Source: Chloroflexota bacterium
GTDB taxonomy: Bacteria; Chloroflexota; UBA6077; FW602-bin22
Direction: 5' to 3'
Assembly (NCBI GenBank): GCA_016875715.1
Contig: VGOZ01000027.1
Span: forward strand, 1 to 37,789
Length of the DNA stretch: 37,789 bases
In this document: positions 28,229 to 37,447 of the stretch, in pieces
Layout of the letters: the number at the start of each line of letters is the position of its first letter
Numbering within the stretch: the stretch's first letter is position 1
Notes under the pieces: model-generated
What the model was told of the DNA's origin: nothing
Databases searched by the model: none
Seen by the model: the letters and a program-made list of their open reading frames with translations, nothing else
Position numbers and translations under genes: made by a program

Positions 28229-29872
28229 ATGGCGGAGCGCATCACGGTCCTCAATCCGATGGGGTACCCTCCTCGTGTCGCCAGGCGGCCGATGGCGCCG
28301 CGTATCGAGAGCCTGGACGGCAAGCGAGTCTTCCTCGTCGACGCGCGTTTCGACGATTCTGACCTCTTCTTGAAGCAGATGCAGGAGTGGTTTGCGGAGA
28401 ATATGCCCTCCGTGCGGACCGAGTTCGTACAGATGTCGAGCGTCTATCTGAGAGATGATCCGGCAACCTGGAAGCGGATCCGCGAGGAGGGCGACGCGGC
28501 GATCATCGGTGTGGGCCATTGAAGCACCTGTGCGCCGGCGGTCGCCGTGCACGGGATGACGATCGATAGCGACTACGGAGTCCCAACGGTCGCGATCCAT
28601 ACCGACAAGTTCGAGCGTGCGGTGCGCTCGGTCGCGCGTGTCAATGGGATCCCCTATGCGCGTGTGGCGTTCGTGCCGCAACCAGTTATGGGGAAAACCG
28701 CCGCGGAACTGCGTGCCTACGTCGACGGTATCGATCCGATCACCCGTCGCCCGGTGATGCGGGAGGTTATCGAGGGATTGACCCGTCCGCTCACCCCGCA
28801 GGAACTCACTGAAGGGTCATTCGAGCGGTCAACCCCGCGATACGTCGATCCCGGAACCGAGGATGAACTGCGCGCCCTCTTCGAGGCGAACGCGTGGACG
28901 GACTACCTTCCGATCGTTCTTCCCACAGAGGAGCGCGTGGCAGCGATGCTCAAGGGCACGAGTCGCCGCCCCGACGAGGTCGTGGGTCATCTCCGGCCGA
29001 CGGCGTTTCGCGAGTACTGGCAACTGCCCGTCGAGAAGGTCGCGGTCAACGCGGTCATGGCCGGTGCGCGACCCGAGGACCTGCCCGTCATCCTCGCCCT
29101 TGTCGCGACCGGCGTGACCGCCCGGCCGAGCACCACGAGCTCGGCGGCGGCGATGGCGGTCGTCAACGGCCCGATTCGCCACGAACTCGGGATGAACTTC
29201 GGAACGGGGGCCCTCGGGCCGCACAATCGGGCGAACTCGGTCATCGGGCGGGCGTGGGGCCTCGCATCGCAGAATGGCCAGGGGGGCTCCACACCGGGAC
29301 TCACCTATCTGGGTTCCCAGGGCAATAACTATGCCTACAACTGCCTCACCTTCGCGGAGAACGAGGAGGCGTCACCGTGGGAGCCGCTTCACGTTCAAAA
29401 GGGGTTCGACGCGCGTACGAGCACGGTCAGTGCCTTCTCCGGCTGCCGATCGACCGCTTTCACGCTCGGGCTCCGTGAGAAGCACTGGCGGGAGCACGTG
29501 CGAAACCTGCTGCTCGGCATCGACCCGCACGAATACCCGACGCTCGTGCTTGATCCGATCACCGCTCGCCAGTTCGTTGATCGGGGCGGGTTCGATACGC
29601 GGGAGAAGCTACTCGACTGGATCTACGAGACGGCGAGGATGCCCGCCTCCCAGTACTGGGACTACCAGTTGATCCAGAACTACGTGTACCCCCGCGCGAC
29701 GTACGGCGAGGAACCGTACGCCACCATGTTGCGGGCTTCTCCGGGCGACCTCGTGCCGATGTTCCTGCGCGACGACATCAACGTCGTCGTGGTGGGTGGC
29801 GAGACGAACGGCTACTGGAGGATCATCGGCGCGCATTACGGCAAGACCGTCTCGATCGACGACTGGCGGTAG
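28229..29872 (+). CDS. UGSC-family selenoprotein (Sec at codon 98), two-domain
   Basis: Reading through the in-frame TGA at 28520-28522 gives one 547-aa protein; without it the gene splits into a 97-aa ORF and an ORF from 28547 in the same frame. Across the TGA the sequence is VGH-U-STCAPAVAVHGMTI, giving a U-S-T-C redox motif. Around it lie a GKRVFLVDARFDDSD strand-turn and GVPTVAIHTDKF, the pattern of UGSC-motif selenoproteins. Residues about 200-547 form a second conserved-looking domain (GTGALGPHNRANSVIGRAWGL, QGNNYAYNCLTFAENEEASPW, FSGCRST) that I cannot name. A hairpin with a GGTC loop 17 nt past the UGA fits a bacterial SECIS. The ATG at 28229 has GGGAG upstream. It is followed after 9 nt by a TrxR-like gene. 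Substrate unknown. Confidence 0.85.
28530..28552 (+). promoter_or_regulatory. Predicted bacterial SECIS element, first selenoprotein
   Basis: Stem GTGCG/TGCAC (one G-U pair), a bulged C, stem CGGC/GCCG and apical loop GGTC at 28540-28543. The loop begins 17 nt after the UGA. A bulged nucleotide on the 5' side below a GGU-containing loop is the feature SelB recognises in E. coli fdhF. Confidence 0.7.
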
Positions 29873-29881
29873 TCGCGGCCG

Positions 29882-30808
29882 ATGCCCGACCTCATCATCG
29901 TGGGCGCGGGCATCGGCGGTCTGACCGCGGCGCTCTTCGCGGCGCGTGACGGACTGGACGTGTTCGTTCTCGAACGGATGGCGCCGGGCGGGCAATTGCT
30001 GAACGTCGAGACGATCGAGGATCTTCCCGGATACTCGCAGGGCATCGCGGGCTACGACCTCGGCCCGATCCTCCACGAGCAGGCGGAGGCCGCCGGTGCC
30101 CGCTTCGCGTTGGCCGAGGTCGCCGGACTGCGGTTCGAGAGGGGGGAGTGGCACGTCGACGCGGGGCGCGAGTCCGCCACGGCCAGATTCATCATCGTCG
30201 CGACGGGGTCGGCGCCTCGCCCAGTGGAGATCGCCGGGGTCGAGTCGCTGCTCGGGCGCGGCGTCAGCCACTGCGCCAGTTGCGATGCGCCGCTTTACCG
30301 CGAGCGTAACGTCGCGGTCATCGGTGGCGGTGACTCCGCGTTTCAGGAGGCGCTGACTGTTTCGGGCCATGCCTCCGACGTCGTGGTCATCGCGCGGACC
30401 GTGCGAGCTCAGCGCGTCTATCGCGATCGGTGCGCGGCGCACCCGCGCGTCCGCGTCCTCGATGGCGCAACGGCCGTGGCAGTCCGCGGCGCCAATTCAG
30501 TGGAGGGTGTGGAAGTGGTCGGGGCGCCGGAGTTCGCGAGTATCGAGGTTTCGGGGGTCTTCCTCTCCATCGGCTCCGATCCCGCCACTGCCTGGCTGCC
30601 TGCCGAGGTTGGGCGCGATCGGGCCGGCCACGTTGCCGTCGATCTCTCCATGCGATCCACCGTGCCGACGATCTACGCGATCGGCGCCGCCCGGGCGCAC
30701 TACTCGGGCCAGGCGGTGTCGGCGGCCGGCGATGGCGCGACCGCGGCGATGGCGATTGCGCGATCGCTGCGATCGGCAAAGGGTCAGACGAGCGCGAGCG
30801 CGAGTTGA
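29882..30808 (+). CDS. Thioredoxin-reductase-like FAD/NAD(P)-dependent disulfide reductase (CASC)
   Basis: A 308-aa low-molecular-weight TrxR-type flavoprotein. FAD-binding GAGIGGLTAALFAARDG, GGQLLNVETIEDLPGY, redox pair C131-A-S-C134 (usually CATC) and NADP-binding GGGDSAFQEA are present. Deviations: the C-terminal FAD motif, normally AAGDV, reads AIGAARAHYSGQAVSAAGDGATAA, so the Asp contacting FAD is Ala. The HRR NADPH motif is also altered (IARTVRAQRV). It starts 9 nt after the selenoprotein stop, so it is likely its dedicated electron donor. It overlaps the convergent radical SAM gene by 25 nt. Confidence 0.87.
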   Translation: MPDLIIVGAGIGGLTAALFAARDGLDVFVLERMAPGGQLLNVETIEDLPGYSQGIAGYDLGPILHEQAEAAGARFALAEVAGLRFERGEWHVDAGRESATARFIIVATGSAPRPVEIAGVESLLGRGVSHCASCDAPLYRERNVAVIGGGDSAFQEALTVSGHASDVVVIARTVRAQRVYRDRCAAHPRVRVLDGATAVAVRGANSVEGVEVVGAPEFASIEVSGVFLSIGSDPATAWLPAEVGRDRAGHVAVDLSMRSTVPTIYAIGAARAHYSGQAVSAAGDGATAAMAIARSLRSAKGQTSASAS

Positions 30809-31677
30809 CGCGACGGAGGCCGTGTAGGTTCCGGAAGGGCTGTCGCCGTGGGCACTCCGTAGCGGATCGACGCGGCCTCGAGAGCGGCGCGGACCCTCTC
30901 ACGCGAACCGCGTACAGTGGTATTGGGGCCGAGATCGCGGCCGATAGCACGTGCCAGAGCGGGGCGATGGTCTGCCAGGCGTGTGAGGAAGTACTCGCGC
31001 ACTCCGGGTGCCAGTCGTAAAGGAATCCCTTGGACGAGAGCCGCGCCAGCGTCCGCTGCAGCGCGAACGACATCGTCGATGCCTCCTGGGTCGCCGGTCA
31101 GTTCCTGGATCAGCGGTTCGAGCAGCACACCGGCGTGGATGCCCGCACCCCGCAGTCGTGCGAGCGCGCGAAGGCGTTGCGCGGGCGGTGGCGTTCCCGG
31201 TTCCGTCTGAGAGGCGATTCTCTCATTCACCGTTGGGATGGAGAGACAGACCGTGACGCCGGCGGTCGCCTGCAGATCGGTCAGGACGTCAAGATCGCGC
31301 ACGACGATTGTCCCCTTCGTCACGATGGTCGCGGGAGTCCCGTTCTCCGCGAGGGTGGCGAGGAAGCCACGAGTCAGCCGCCACATCCCCTCCGCGGCCT
31401 GGTACGGGTCCGTCGCCGTGCCCACGGCGACGAGTTCACGCTTCCATCTGTGCCGCGAGATCTCGGCACGCAGAGTCGGAACGATCTCCCTCCTGATCAG
31501 GATGATGTTGCTGAAGTCGCTGCCCGCGTTGAGCTGGAAATACGCGTGCGTCGGGCGGGCGTAACAGTAGGTACAGGCGTGGCGACATCCGCGGTAGGGA
31601 TTGAGCGACCATCGGAACGCCATGCCCTTGACGGGGTTGAGCGCCGATCGCACGGGGATGACCTCGTAGGTGACCAT
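30784..31677 (-). CDS. Radical SAM protein (SplB-like / Rv2578c-type)
   Basis: A 297-aa radical SAM enzyme with C31-x3-C35-x2-C38 (YRGCRHACTYCYAR) near the N-terminus. The opening ALNPVKG...WSLNPYRGC is characteristic of the Rv2578c group, which resembles spore photoproduct lyase but has unknown function. Barrel strands ELVAVGTATDPYQ and ATIVTKGTIVVRD follow. The ATG at 31677 gives the family N-terminus. Its 3' end overlaps the TrxR-like gene by 25 nt on the opposite strand. Confidence 0.85.
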   Translation of the reverse strand: MVTYEVIPVRSALNPVKGMAFRWSLNPYRGCRHACTYCYARPTHAYFQLNAGSDFSNIILIRREIVPTLRAEISRHRWKRELVAVGTATDPYQAAEGMWRLTRGFLATLAENGTPATIVTKGTIVVRDLDVLTDLQATAGVTVCLSIPTVNERIASQTEPGTPPPAQRLRALARLRGAGIHAGVLLEPLIQELTGDPGGIDDVVRAAADAGAALVQGIPLRLAPGVREYFLTRLADHRPALARAIGRDLGPNTTVRGSRERVRAALEAASIRYGVPTATALPEPTRPPSRQLALALV

Positions 31678-31797
31678 TGGCCGGATTCTCGAGAGTGACT
31701 CGCCGTCGTCGCCTTGCAGCGCGCACCTGGTGAGCGAAACCGCGTCACCCGGCGGTCAGCCGTGATGCCAGTCTGCAGCCCTGGCCCTCCGGAGCGT

Positions 31798-32163
31798 TCA
31801 GGGCTCGTCGACCGCGTCGATCGGTGCCCAGCCGCGAATGAGGTTCGTGTCGAGCAGGAACCAGCCGTTACTCTCTGCGACCGCCTGGGCGAAGATGCCC
31901 GCAGGAACGCGACTGAGCGGCTCAATCTTCGCCGCATCCGGGCGCGGCTCGAGGAGGAGGTCAACTTCGGCGCGCACGCGTACTCGATGCGGCGTGAATG
32001 GTCCCCGCGTTGCGCTCGGCACCCGCGGCACGAGCACGGCTGCTGAGCGAGGCGCATCGATCTCCTCCGCTGCCCGAGCCGCCTTCCACTCGAGGTACTT
32101 CTCGTTCGCGGTCAGGAGGATGGCGAGGATCGCCAGGAAGATGAGGAGGGCCCGGCTGGCCAC
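31798..32163 (-). CDS. Membrane-anchored SH3b-type domain protein
   Basis: A 121-aa protein with one N-terminal transmembrane or signal-anchor helix (RALLIFLAILAILLTA). The extracytoplasmic part resembles a bacterial SH3 domain (RVRAEVDLLLEPRPDAAKIEPLSRVPAG ... NGWFLLDTNLIRGWAPID). Function unknown. The GTG start at 32163 lies 6 nt after TAGAGT, suggesting a leaderless mRNA. It is divergent from the selenocysteine-rhodanese operon. Confidence 0.68.
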   Translation of the reverse strand: MASRALLIFLAILAILLTANEKYLEWKAARAAEEIDAPRSAAVLVPRVPSATRGPFTPHRVRVRAEVDLLLEPRPDAAKIEPLSRVPAGIFAQAVAESNGWFLLDTNLIRGWAPIDAVDEP

Positions 32164-32169
32164 CCGTTC

Positions 32170-32175
32170 ACTCTA
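32170..32175 (-). promoter_or_regulatory. Candidate -10 (TAGAGT) for the SH3b gene
   Basis: On the minus strand, 6 nt before the GTG at 32163. No Shine-Dalgarno is possible in between. Confidence 0.4.
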
Positions 32176-32187
32176 GCAAGGCCTTTC

Positions 32188-32217
32188 TTGACCCCTCGGA
32201 CAAGCGGCCGATATGAT
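32188..32217 (+). promoter_or_regulatory. Sigma-70-type promoter of the selenocysteine-rhodanese operon
   Basis: TTGACC (32188-32193), an 18-nt spacer and TATGAT (32212-32217). Initiation near 32224 would precede a GGAGGG Shine-Dalgarno at 32228-32233. Confidence 0.7.
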
Positions 32218-32243
32218 GCCGCCGCGCGGAGGGACCTCTGAAC

Positions 32244-32423
32244 TTGGGCGGCATCGACCCGATCTATCTGGTCGTCGTGCCCGCCATTCCTGCGATCGCG
32301 TTCCGTCCGAGCCGACTGCACCGCGTGCGGGCCGAACTCGACAGAGGGCGTGCGGCATGGTGGTCTGCCGTGCGCGAGGCGGAAGGACTGTCTGCCGACT
32401 CACCGGAGGAAGTGCAGCGATGA
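32244..32423 (+). CDS. 59-aa protein, TTG start, co-translated with the rhodanese
   Basis: The TTG at 32244 has GGAGGG 10 nt upstream and a good promoter before it. The product begins with a short hydrophobic segment (IDPIYLVVVPAIPAIAF) and then an amphipathic, charged region (RLHRVRAELDRGRAAWW). It may be a single-pass membrane or membrane-associated peptide. The stop TGA overlaps the rhodanese ATG (ATGA), so the pair is translationally coupled. I know no family; a role next to the sulfurtransferase is inference. Confidence 0.6.
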   Translation: MGGIDPIYLVVVPAIPAIAFRPSRLHRVRAELDRGRAAWWSAVREAEGLSADSPEEVQR

Positions 32424-33253
32424 CCGCGGCGGAGTACGCCCGACCCGAGATCCTCGTCGATACGGCTTGGCTCGCCGCGCAGCTCGACGATCCGTCGGTG
32501 CGCGTCGTCGATGCGGACTATCCGCAGGCATACGGCAGGGCGCATATTCCCGGCGCGGTCGGACACCTCGACGCGAACATCTATCTCAAGTCAGAAGACG
32601 GCGCGACCCTGATGATGGGTCCCGACCAGTTCGCGCAGACGATGGTGCGTATGGGGATCGGGAACGACACGACCGTAGTCGTGTACGACAGCCACACGAG
32701 CCTCTATGCGGCCCGCTTCTGGTGGATGCTCAAGGTTCACGGCCACCGCGATGCGCGCATTCTCAACGGCGGTTGGCACAAATGGCTGGCCGAGAGCAGG
32801 CCGGTGACGATGGCCCGGGCGACGCCGCGGACGACGACCTATCAGCCGGAGTTCGTCGACTCGCTGCACACCAGTTGCGATCTCCTGCGCGGGGTGATCG
32901 GTCGATCCGATAGCGTGATCGTCGACGTGCGGAACATAGCCGAGTACACCGGTCAGAACGATCGGGGGAACAAACGCCGGGGACATGTGCCCGGTGCGAT
33001 CCATCTCGAGTGGCTGGAGTTCATGACGTCCGACGACAACCGTGTGGTTCGGCCTGCCGCCGAACTCCGCGCGATGCTGGAAAGTCGCGGGATCACCCGA
33101 GACAAGAACGTCCACGTCTATTGACAGGGCGGCATCCGTGCGGCGCACGGAACTTTCATTCTGACGCTTCTTGGGTACGATCGCGTGTGCAACTACGATG
33201 GGTCCATGCGCGAATGGGCGAATCGGGGTGATACGCCGCTCGTCGTGCCGTAG
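32420..33253 (+). CDS. Selenocysteine-containing rhodanese (thiosulfate/3-mercaptopyruvate sulfurtransferase type)
   Basis: A 277-aa tandem-rhodanese protein if the TGA at 33122-33124 is read as Sec235. The N-terminal inactive domain contains VRVVDADYPQAYGRAHIPGAV and the ARFWWMLKVHGH / NGGWHKW segments. The C-terminal active domain has VIVDVRNIAEYTG and RRGHVPGAIHLEW. The active-site loop reads HVY-U-QGGIRAAH, where homologues have C-Q-G-G-I-R. Translation continues with a normal rhodanese ending (FILTLLGYDRV, YDGSMREWAN) to TAG at 33251. Termination at the TGA would remove the catalytic residue and the last 43 residues. A hairpin 10-26 nt after the UGA fits a SECIS. The ATG at 32420 has GGAGGAAG upstream. 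Confidence 0.88.
33135..33151 (+). promoter_or_regulatory. Predicted bacterial SECIS element, selenocysteine rhodanese
   Basis: Perfect 7-bp stem TCCGTGC / GCACGGA with apical loop GGC at 33142-33144. The loop begins 17 nt after the UGA, the same offset as in the other selenoprotein gene. Confidence 0.7.
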
Positions 33254-33257
33254 GCCC

Positions 33258-33296
33258 GGGGCGCTCGGAATGGATCGTTGACGAGCGCGCCCCTTT
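33258..33296 (+). terminator. Terminator-like hairpin after the selenocysteine rhodanese
   Basis: GGGGCGCTCG pairs with CGAGCG-(CG bulge)-CCCC, followed by TTT. It overlaps the last bases of the convergent dnaJ gene. Confidence 0.45.
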
Positions 33297-34296
33297 ACAC
33301 CGCGGCCCGCGAGGGCTCCAACTGGGCCATCTCGGTGAAGAGCGCCCGATGCCGCTCAGTGAGGGGTGTGGGGAGGTGCACCGCGATCTCAGCGAGGAGA
33401 TCGCCTCGCTCGTCAGGCCGGTTTATCCGCGGCATACCCTGACGGCGCAGACGGAACACGCGCCCGCTCTGCGTCTCGGGAGGGATCTTCAGCGCCAGCC
33501 TGTTGCCACGCGGCGTAGGGACTTCGATCTCGCCCCCGAGCGCTGCGACCGTCACGGGCACCGGAACCGTGACGCGGAGATCGTCGCCCTCGCGCGCGAA
33601 GACGGGGTGTGGGCGGACTGATATCAGGAGCATCAGATCGCCCGGCTGAGCCTTTCCGAGGCCCGGGCCGCCCTGACCGGCGATGCGTACCCGGGCGCCA
33701 TCGGCCACGCCCTGGGGAATCTTGACCTCGATGCGCCGGGCACGCTGCGAGCGCTCGTCGGTCAACTGTACGACGCGCGTCGCGCCGGTGAACGCCTCCT
33801 CGAGCGAGATCTCCACCGCCTGTTCGACATCCATGCCGCGCTGCCCAATCGAACTCGCGCCACCCCCACTTGGCCCACCGCCTCCCCGCCCGAAGAAGGT
33901 CTCGAAGAAATCCGAGAAGGTGGAAGGCCCGCCAGACCCGCCTCGGCTCCGTCCGAGCAGGTCGCCCAGATCGCCGACGGTGAAGGTGGTCCCACCGTCC
34001 CCGCGGAACAGGTCGCCGACGTCTCCCGCGCGGCCGGCGCCCGTACCACCAGTTCGTCGGGAGGTCGAAAACTGCTGCCAGTTGGCGCCAAGCTGGTCGT
34101 ATCGGGCCCGTTTCTCCCTATCCGAAAGGACCTCGTAGGCCTCGTTGATCTCTTTGAACCGTTGCTCCGCCTCCTTGTCGCCGGGACGTCGGTCCGGATG
34201 AAGGTCGCGCGCGAGTTTCCGATAGGCGGAGCGGATCTCCTTCTCGGTGGCGGTGCGAGCCACGCCCAGCACCTTGTAGTAGTCCTTGTACTCCAC
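33295..34296 (-). CDS. DnaJ-class co-chaperone without zinc finger (CbpA type)
   Basis: A 333-aa type II Hsp40. The J domain (residues 4-70) has the HPD motif at 33-35, then a Gly/Phe-rich linker (about 78-150). Two C-terminal substrate-binding beta domains follow (EISLEEAFTGATRVVQL; VPVTVAALGGEIEVPTPRG). The CxxCxGxG zinc repeats of true DnaJ are absent. It stimulates DnaK ATPase. The GTG start at 34296 has GGAGG upstream. It is the third gene of the hspR-dnaK-dnaJ operon, behind a hairpin. Confidence 0.9.
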   Translation of the reverse strand: MEYKDYYKVLGVARTATEKEIRSAYRKLARDLHPDRRPGDKEAEQRFKEINEAYEVLSDREKRARYDQLGANWQQFSTSRRTGGTGAGRAGDVGDLFRGDGGTTFTVGDLGDLLGRSRGGSGGPSTFSDFFETFFGRGGGGPSGGGASSIGQRGMDVEQAVEISLEEAFTGATRVVQLTDERSQRARRIEVKIPQGVADGARVRIAGQGGPGLGKAQPGDLMLLISVRPHPVFAREGDDLRVTVPVPVTVAALGGEIEVPTPRGNRLALKIPPETQSGRVFRLRRQGMPRINRPDERGDLLAEIAVHLPTPLTERHRALFTEMAQLEPSRAAV

Positions 34297-34317
34297 CGGC
34301 GAAAGCCTCCACGCCCG

Positions 34318-34346
34318 CCGGGTGGGATCGCGACGATCCCACCCGG
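34318..34346 (-). repeat. Perfect 13-bp inverted repeat between dnaK and dnaJ
   Basis: CCGGGTGGGATCG and its exact complement are separated by CGA, filling half of the 59-nt dnaK-dnaJ gap. On the minus strand there is no T-run after it, so it is more likely an attenuator, RNA-processing site or 3' stabiliser of dnaK mRNA than a full terminator. Confidence 0.65.
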
Positions 34347-34355
34347 AACTCGATC

Positions 34356-36266
<1,911 letters not shown>

Positions 36267-36287
36267 ATTGTTTCCCCCTGATCCTCT

Positions 36288-36650
36288 CTAGCTATCGAGT
36301 TCGAGTTTGCGGAGCGCGTCGTCCAGCCGCCGCACGATGTTCTGCTGCTGCTCGGGAACGCGACGACTCATCTCACCATCCTGCACCACATCGTCACGCA
36401 GGCGCCGTAGCTCTCGCGCTACCTTGAGCGCCAGTCGGATCCCGGCGACATTGACGCCGCGCTCCTCGCTGAGGACGCGAATCTGACGCAGGCGCGCGAT
36501 ATCCTCGTTTGAGTAGAGCCGAAGGTTACCGGTCGTCCGGGCTGGACTCAGGAGTTTTTCGTTCTCGTACTTCCGCAGCGTGTTGGCGTGCATCCCGACC
36601 AGACGCGCGGCGACGCTGATGACGAAGACGGCATCATTGTCATGCATCAT
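36288..36650 (-). CDS. hspR: HspR-like MerR-family heat-shock repressor
   Basis: A 120-aa MerR-type regulator. The winged HTH is FVISVAARLVGMHANTLRKYENEKLLSPARTTGNLRLYSNEDIARLRQI, followed by the HspR-type LSEERGVNVAGIRLAL and a short coiled-coil tail. In actinobacteria HspR represses dnaK with DnaK as co-repressor; here it is the first gene of hspR-dnaK-dnaJ, consistent with that feedback. GGGAGG precedes the ATG by 5 nt. Confidence 0.9.
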   Translation of the reverse strand: MMHDNDAVFVISVAARLVGMHANTLRKYENEKLLSPARTTGNLRLYSNEDIARLRQIRVLSEERGVNVAGIRLALKVARELRRLRDDVVQDGEMSRRVPEQQQNIVRRLDDALRKLELDS

Positions 36651-36662
36651 CCTGGCCTCCCA

Positions 36663-36685
36663 TGTGACGATGACACTATATCACA
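36663..36685 (-). promoter_or_regulatory. hspR-dnaK promoter -10 with overlapping palindrome (possible HspR operator)
   Basis: A TATAGT -10 on the minus strand (36680-36675) lies inside TGTGA-N13-TCACA. The known HspR box (HAIR, CTTGAGT-N7-ACTCAAG) is not found here, so this palindrome is the best operator candidate. The N13 spacing excludes a CRP site (N6). Confidence 0.45.
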
Positions 36686-36716
36686 CGGTCCGTGGAGGGG
36701 ATCCCGATTCCGGGGT

Positions 36717-36747
36717 GGATCGGTCGGCACCGACCCTCAGCCGATCC
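36717..36747. repeat. Overlapping palindromes in the hspR/unknown divergent region
   Basis: GGTCGG-CA-CCGACC (36722-36735) is a perfect 14-bp palindrome nested in GGATCGG ... CCGATCC (36717-36747). It could be an operator shared by both divergent genes. The 222-bp region otherwise holds TAGAAT (36826-36831), a possible -10 for the plus-strand gene, and an isolated CTTGAG at 36846. Confidence 0.35.
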
Positions 36748-36872
36748 GTCGCGGTGGCTGATTTTACCGGCCGTTAACTGACACTTAATGACGCCTTGAT
36801 CGCGCGTTTCTAGGATTGGCGCCCGTAGAATGATGCCACGAACCTCTTGAGACAGATTTGGGGTAACGGCGC

Positions 36873-37433
36873 GTGAGTGAGGGAGTTCCTCGACTGATCG
36901 TCCGTGGCATCGCGATGATGCTGCTCGGCCTGGTCAGAAGCCGTCGCTGGGTCCTGTTCGGAGCGGCCGGAGTAGCGGCGGCCGTCGTGATTGTCGCCAA
37001 CGCCGATCGGTTGCCGGGGATCGGTCCGGCCATCGCGGCGGGGCGGGCCGCGACGGGAGCGACGGTGAGCGGCGTGGCGATCAAGCGCCCCAGCGGGATT
37101 AGCGGCCAGTCCGTCGTCGCGGTGGAAGAGTACCTGCAGGGGATGGTCGAGTTCGATGCCCGCAAGATGTGGGGCGCGATGTCGGACGAGTTGATCGAGA
37201 TGACCAAGCAGCGTGGCGGAACTCTGGAGCGACTGCAGCAGAGCCTCGATGAGGCGAGACGTCAGGGTGGTCGCTACGAGGACATCACGATGATCGCGAA
37301 CTACCCGCTCCAGGATGGGCGGAAGTTCCTCTTCTACGTGCTCTCACGGCGCGGGTTCGGGTCTCCCCAGCTCGAGCAAGTCTTCTATGTCTTCACCGTA
37401 GGAGCGAACGGCAAGATCTCGCGGATCGATTGA
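36873..37433 (+). CDS. Membrane-anchored protein of unknown function
   Basis: A 186-aa protein with one transmembrane helix at about residues 26-43 (WVLFGAAGVAAAVVIVA), a low-complexity Ala/Gly linker, and a C-terminal domain (about 80-186). This domain resembles small NTF2/DUF4878-like folds (VEEYLQGMVEFDARKMWGAMSDELIEM ... FYVFTVGANGKISRID). The GTG start at 36873 has only a weak GGGG upstream. The membrane AAA+ gene follows after 14 nt, so they probably function together. Confidence 0.7.
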   Translation: MSEGVPRLIVRGIAMMLLGLVRSRRWVLFGAAGVAAAVVIVANADRLPGIGPAIAAGRAATGATVSGVAIKRPSGISGQSVVAVEEYLQGMVEFDARKMWGAMSDELIEMTKQRGGTLERLQQSLDEARRQGGRYEDITMIANYPLQDGRKFLFYVLSRRGFGSPQLEQVFYVFTVGANGKISRID

Positions 37434-37447
37434 GGAGGCCGGAACCA

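Noticed and set aside
28547-29872. A separate gene starting at ATG 28547
   Set aside because: It is in the same frame as the 28229 ORF, lacks a Shine-Dalgarno, and would discard conserved sequence (STCAPAVAVHG) between the TGA and the ATG. Readthrough as selenocysteine explains both parts.
32213-32419. A longer rhodanese starting at ATG 32213
   Set aside because: The extra residues are Arg-rich and unlike any rhodanese; the ATG overlaps the -10 element. The ATG at 32420 has GGAGGAAG.
36843-36866. A HAIR (HspR) box around CTTGAG at 36846
   Set aside because: Only one half-site is present; no ACTCAAG follows at the required spacing.
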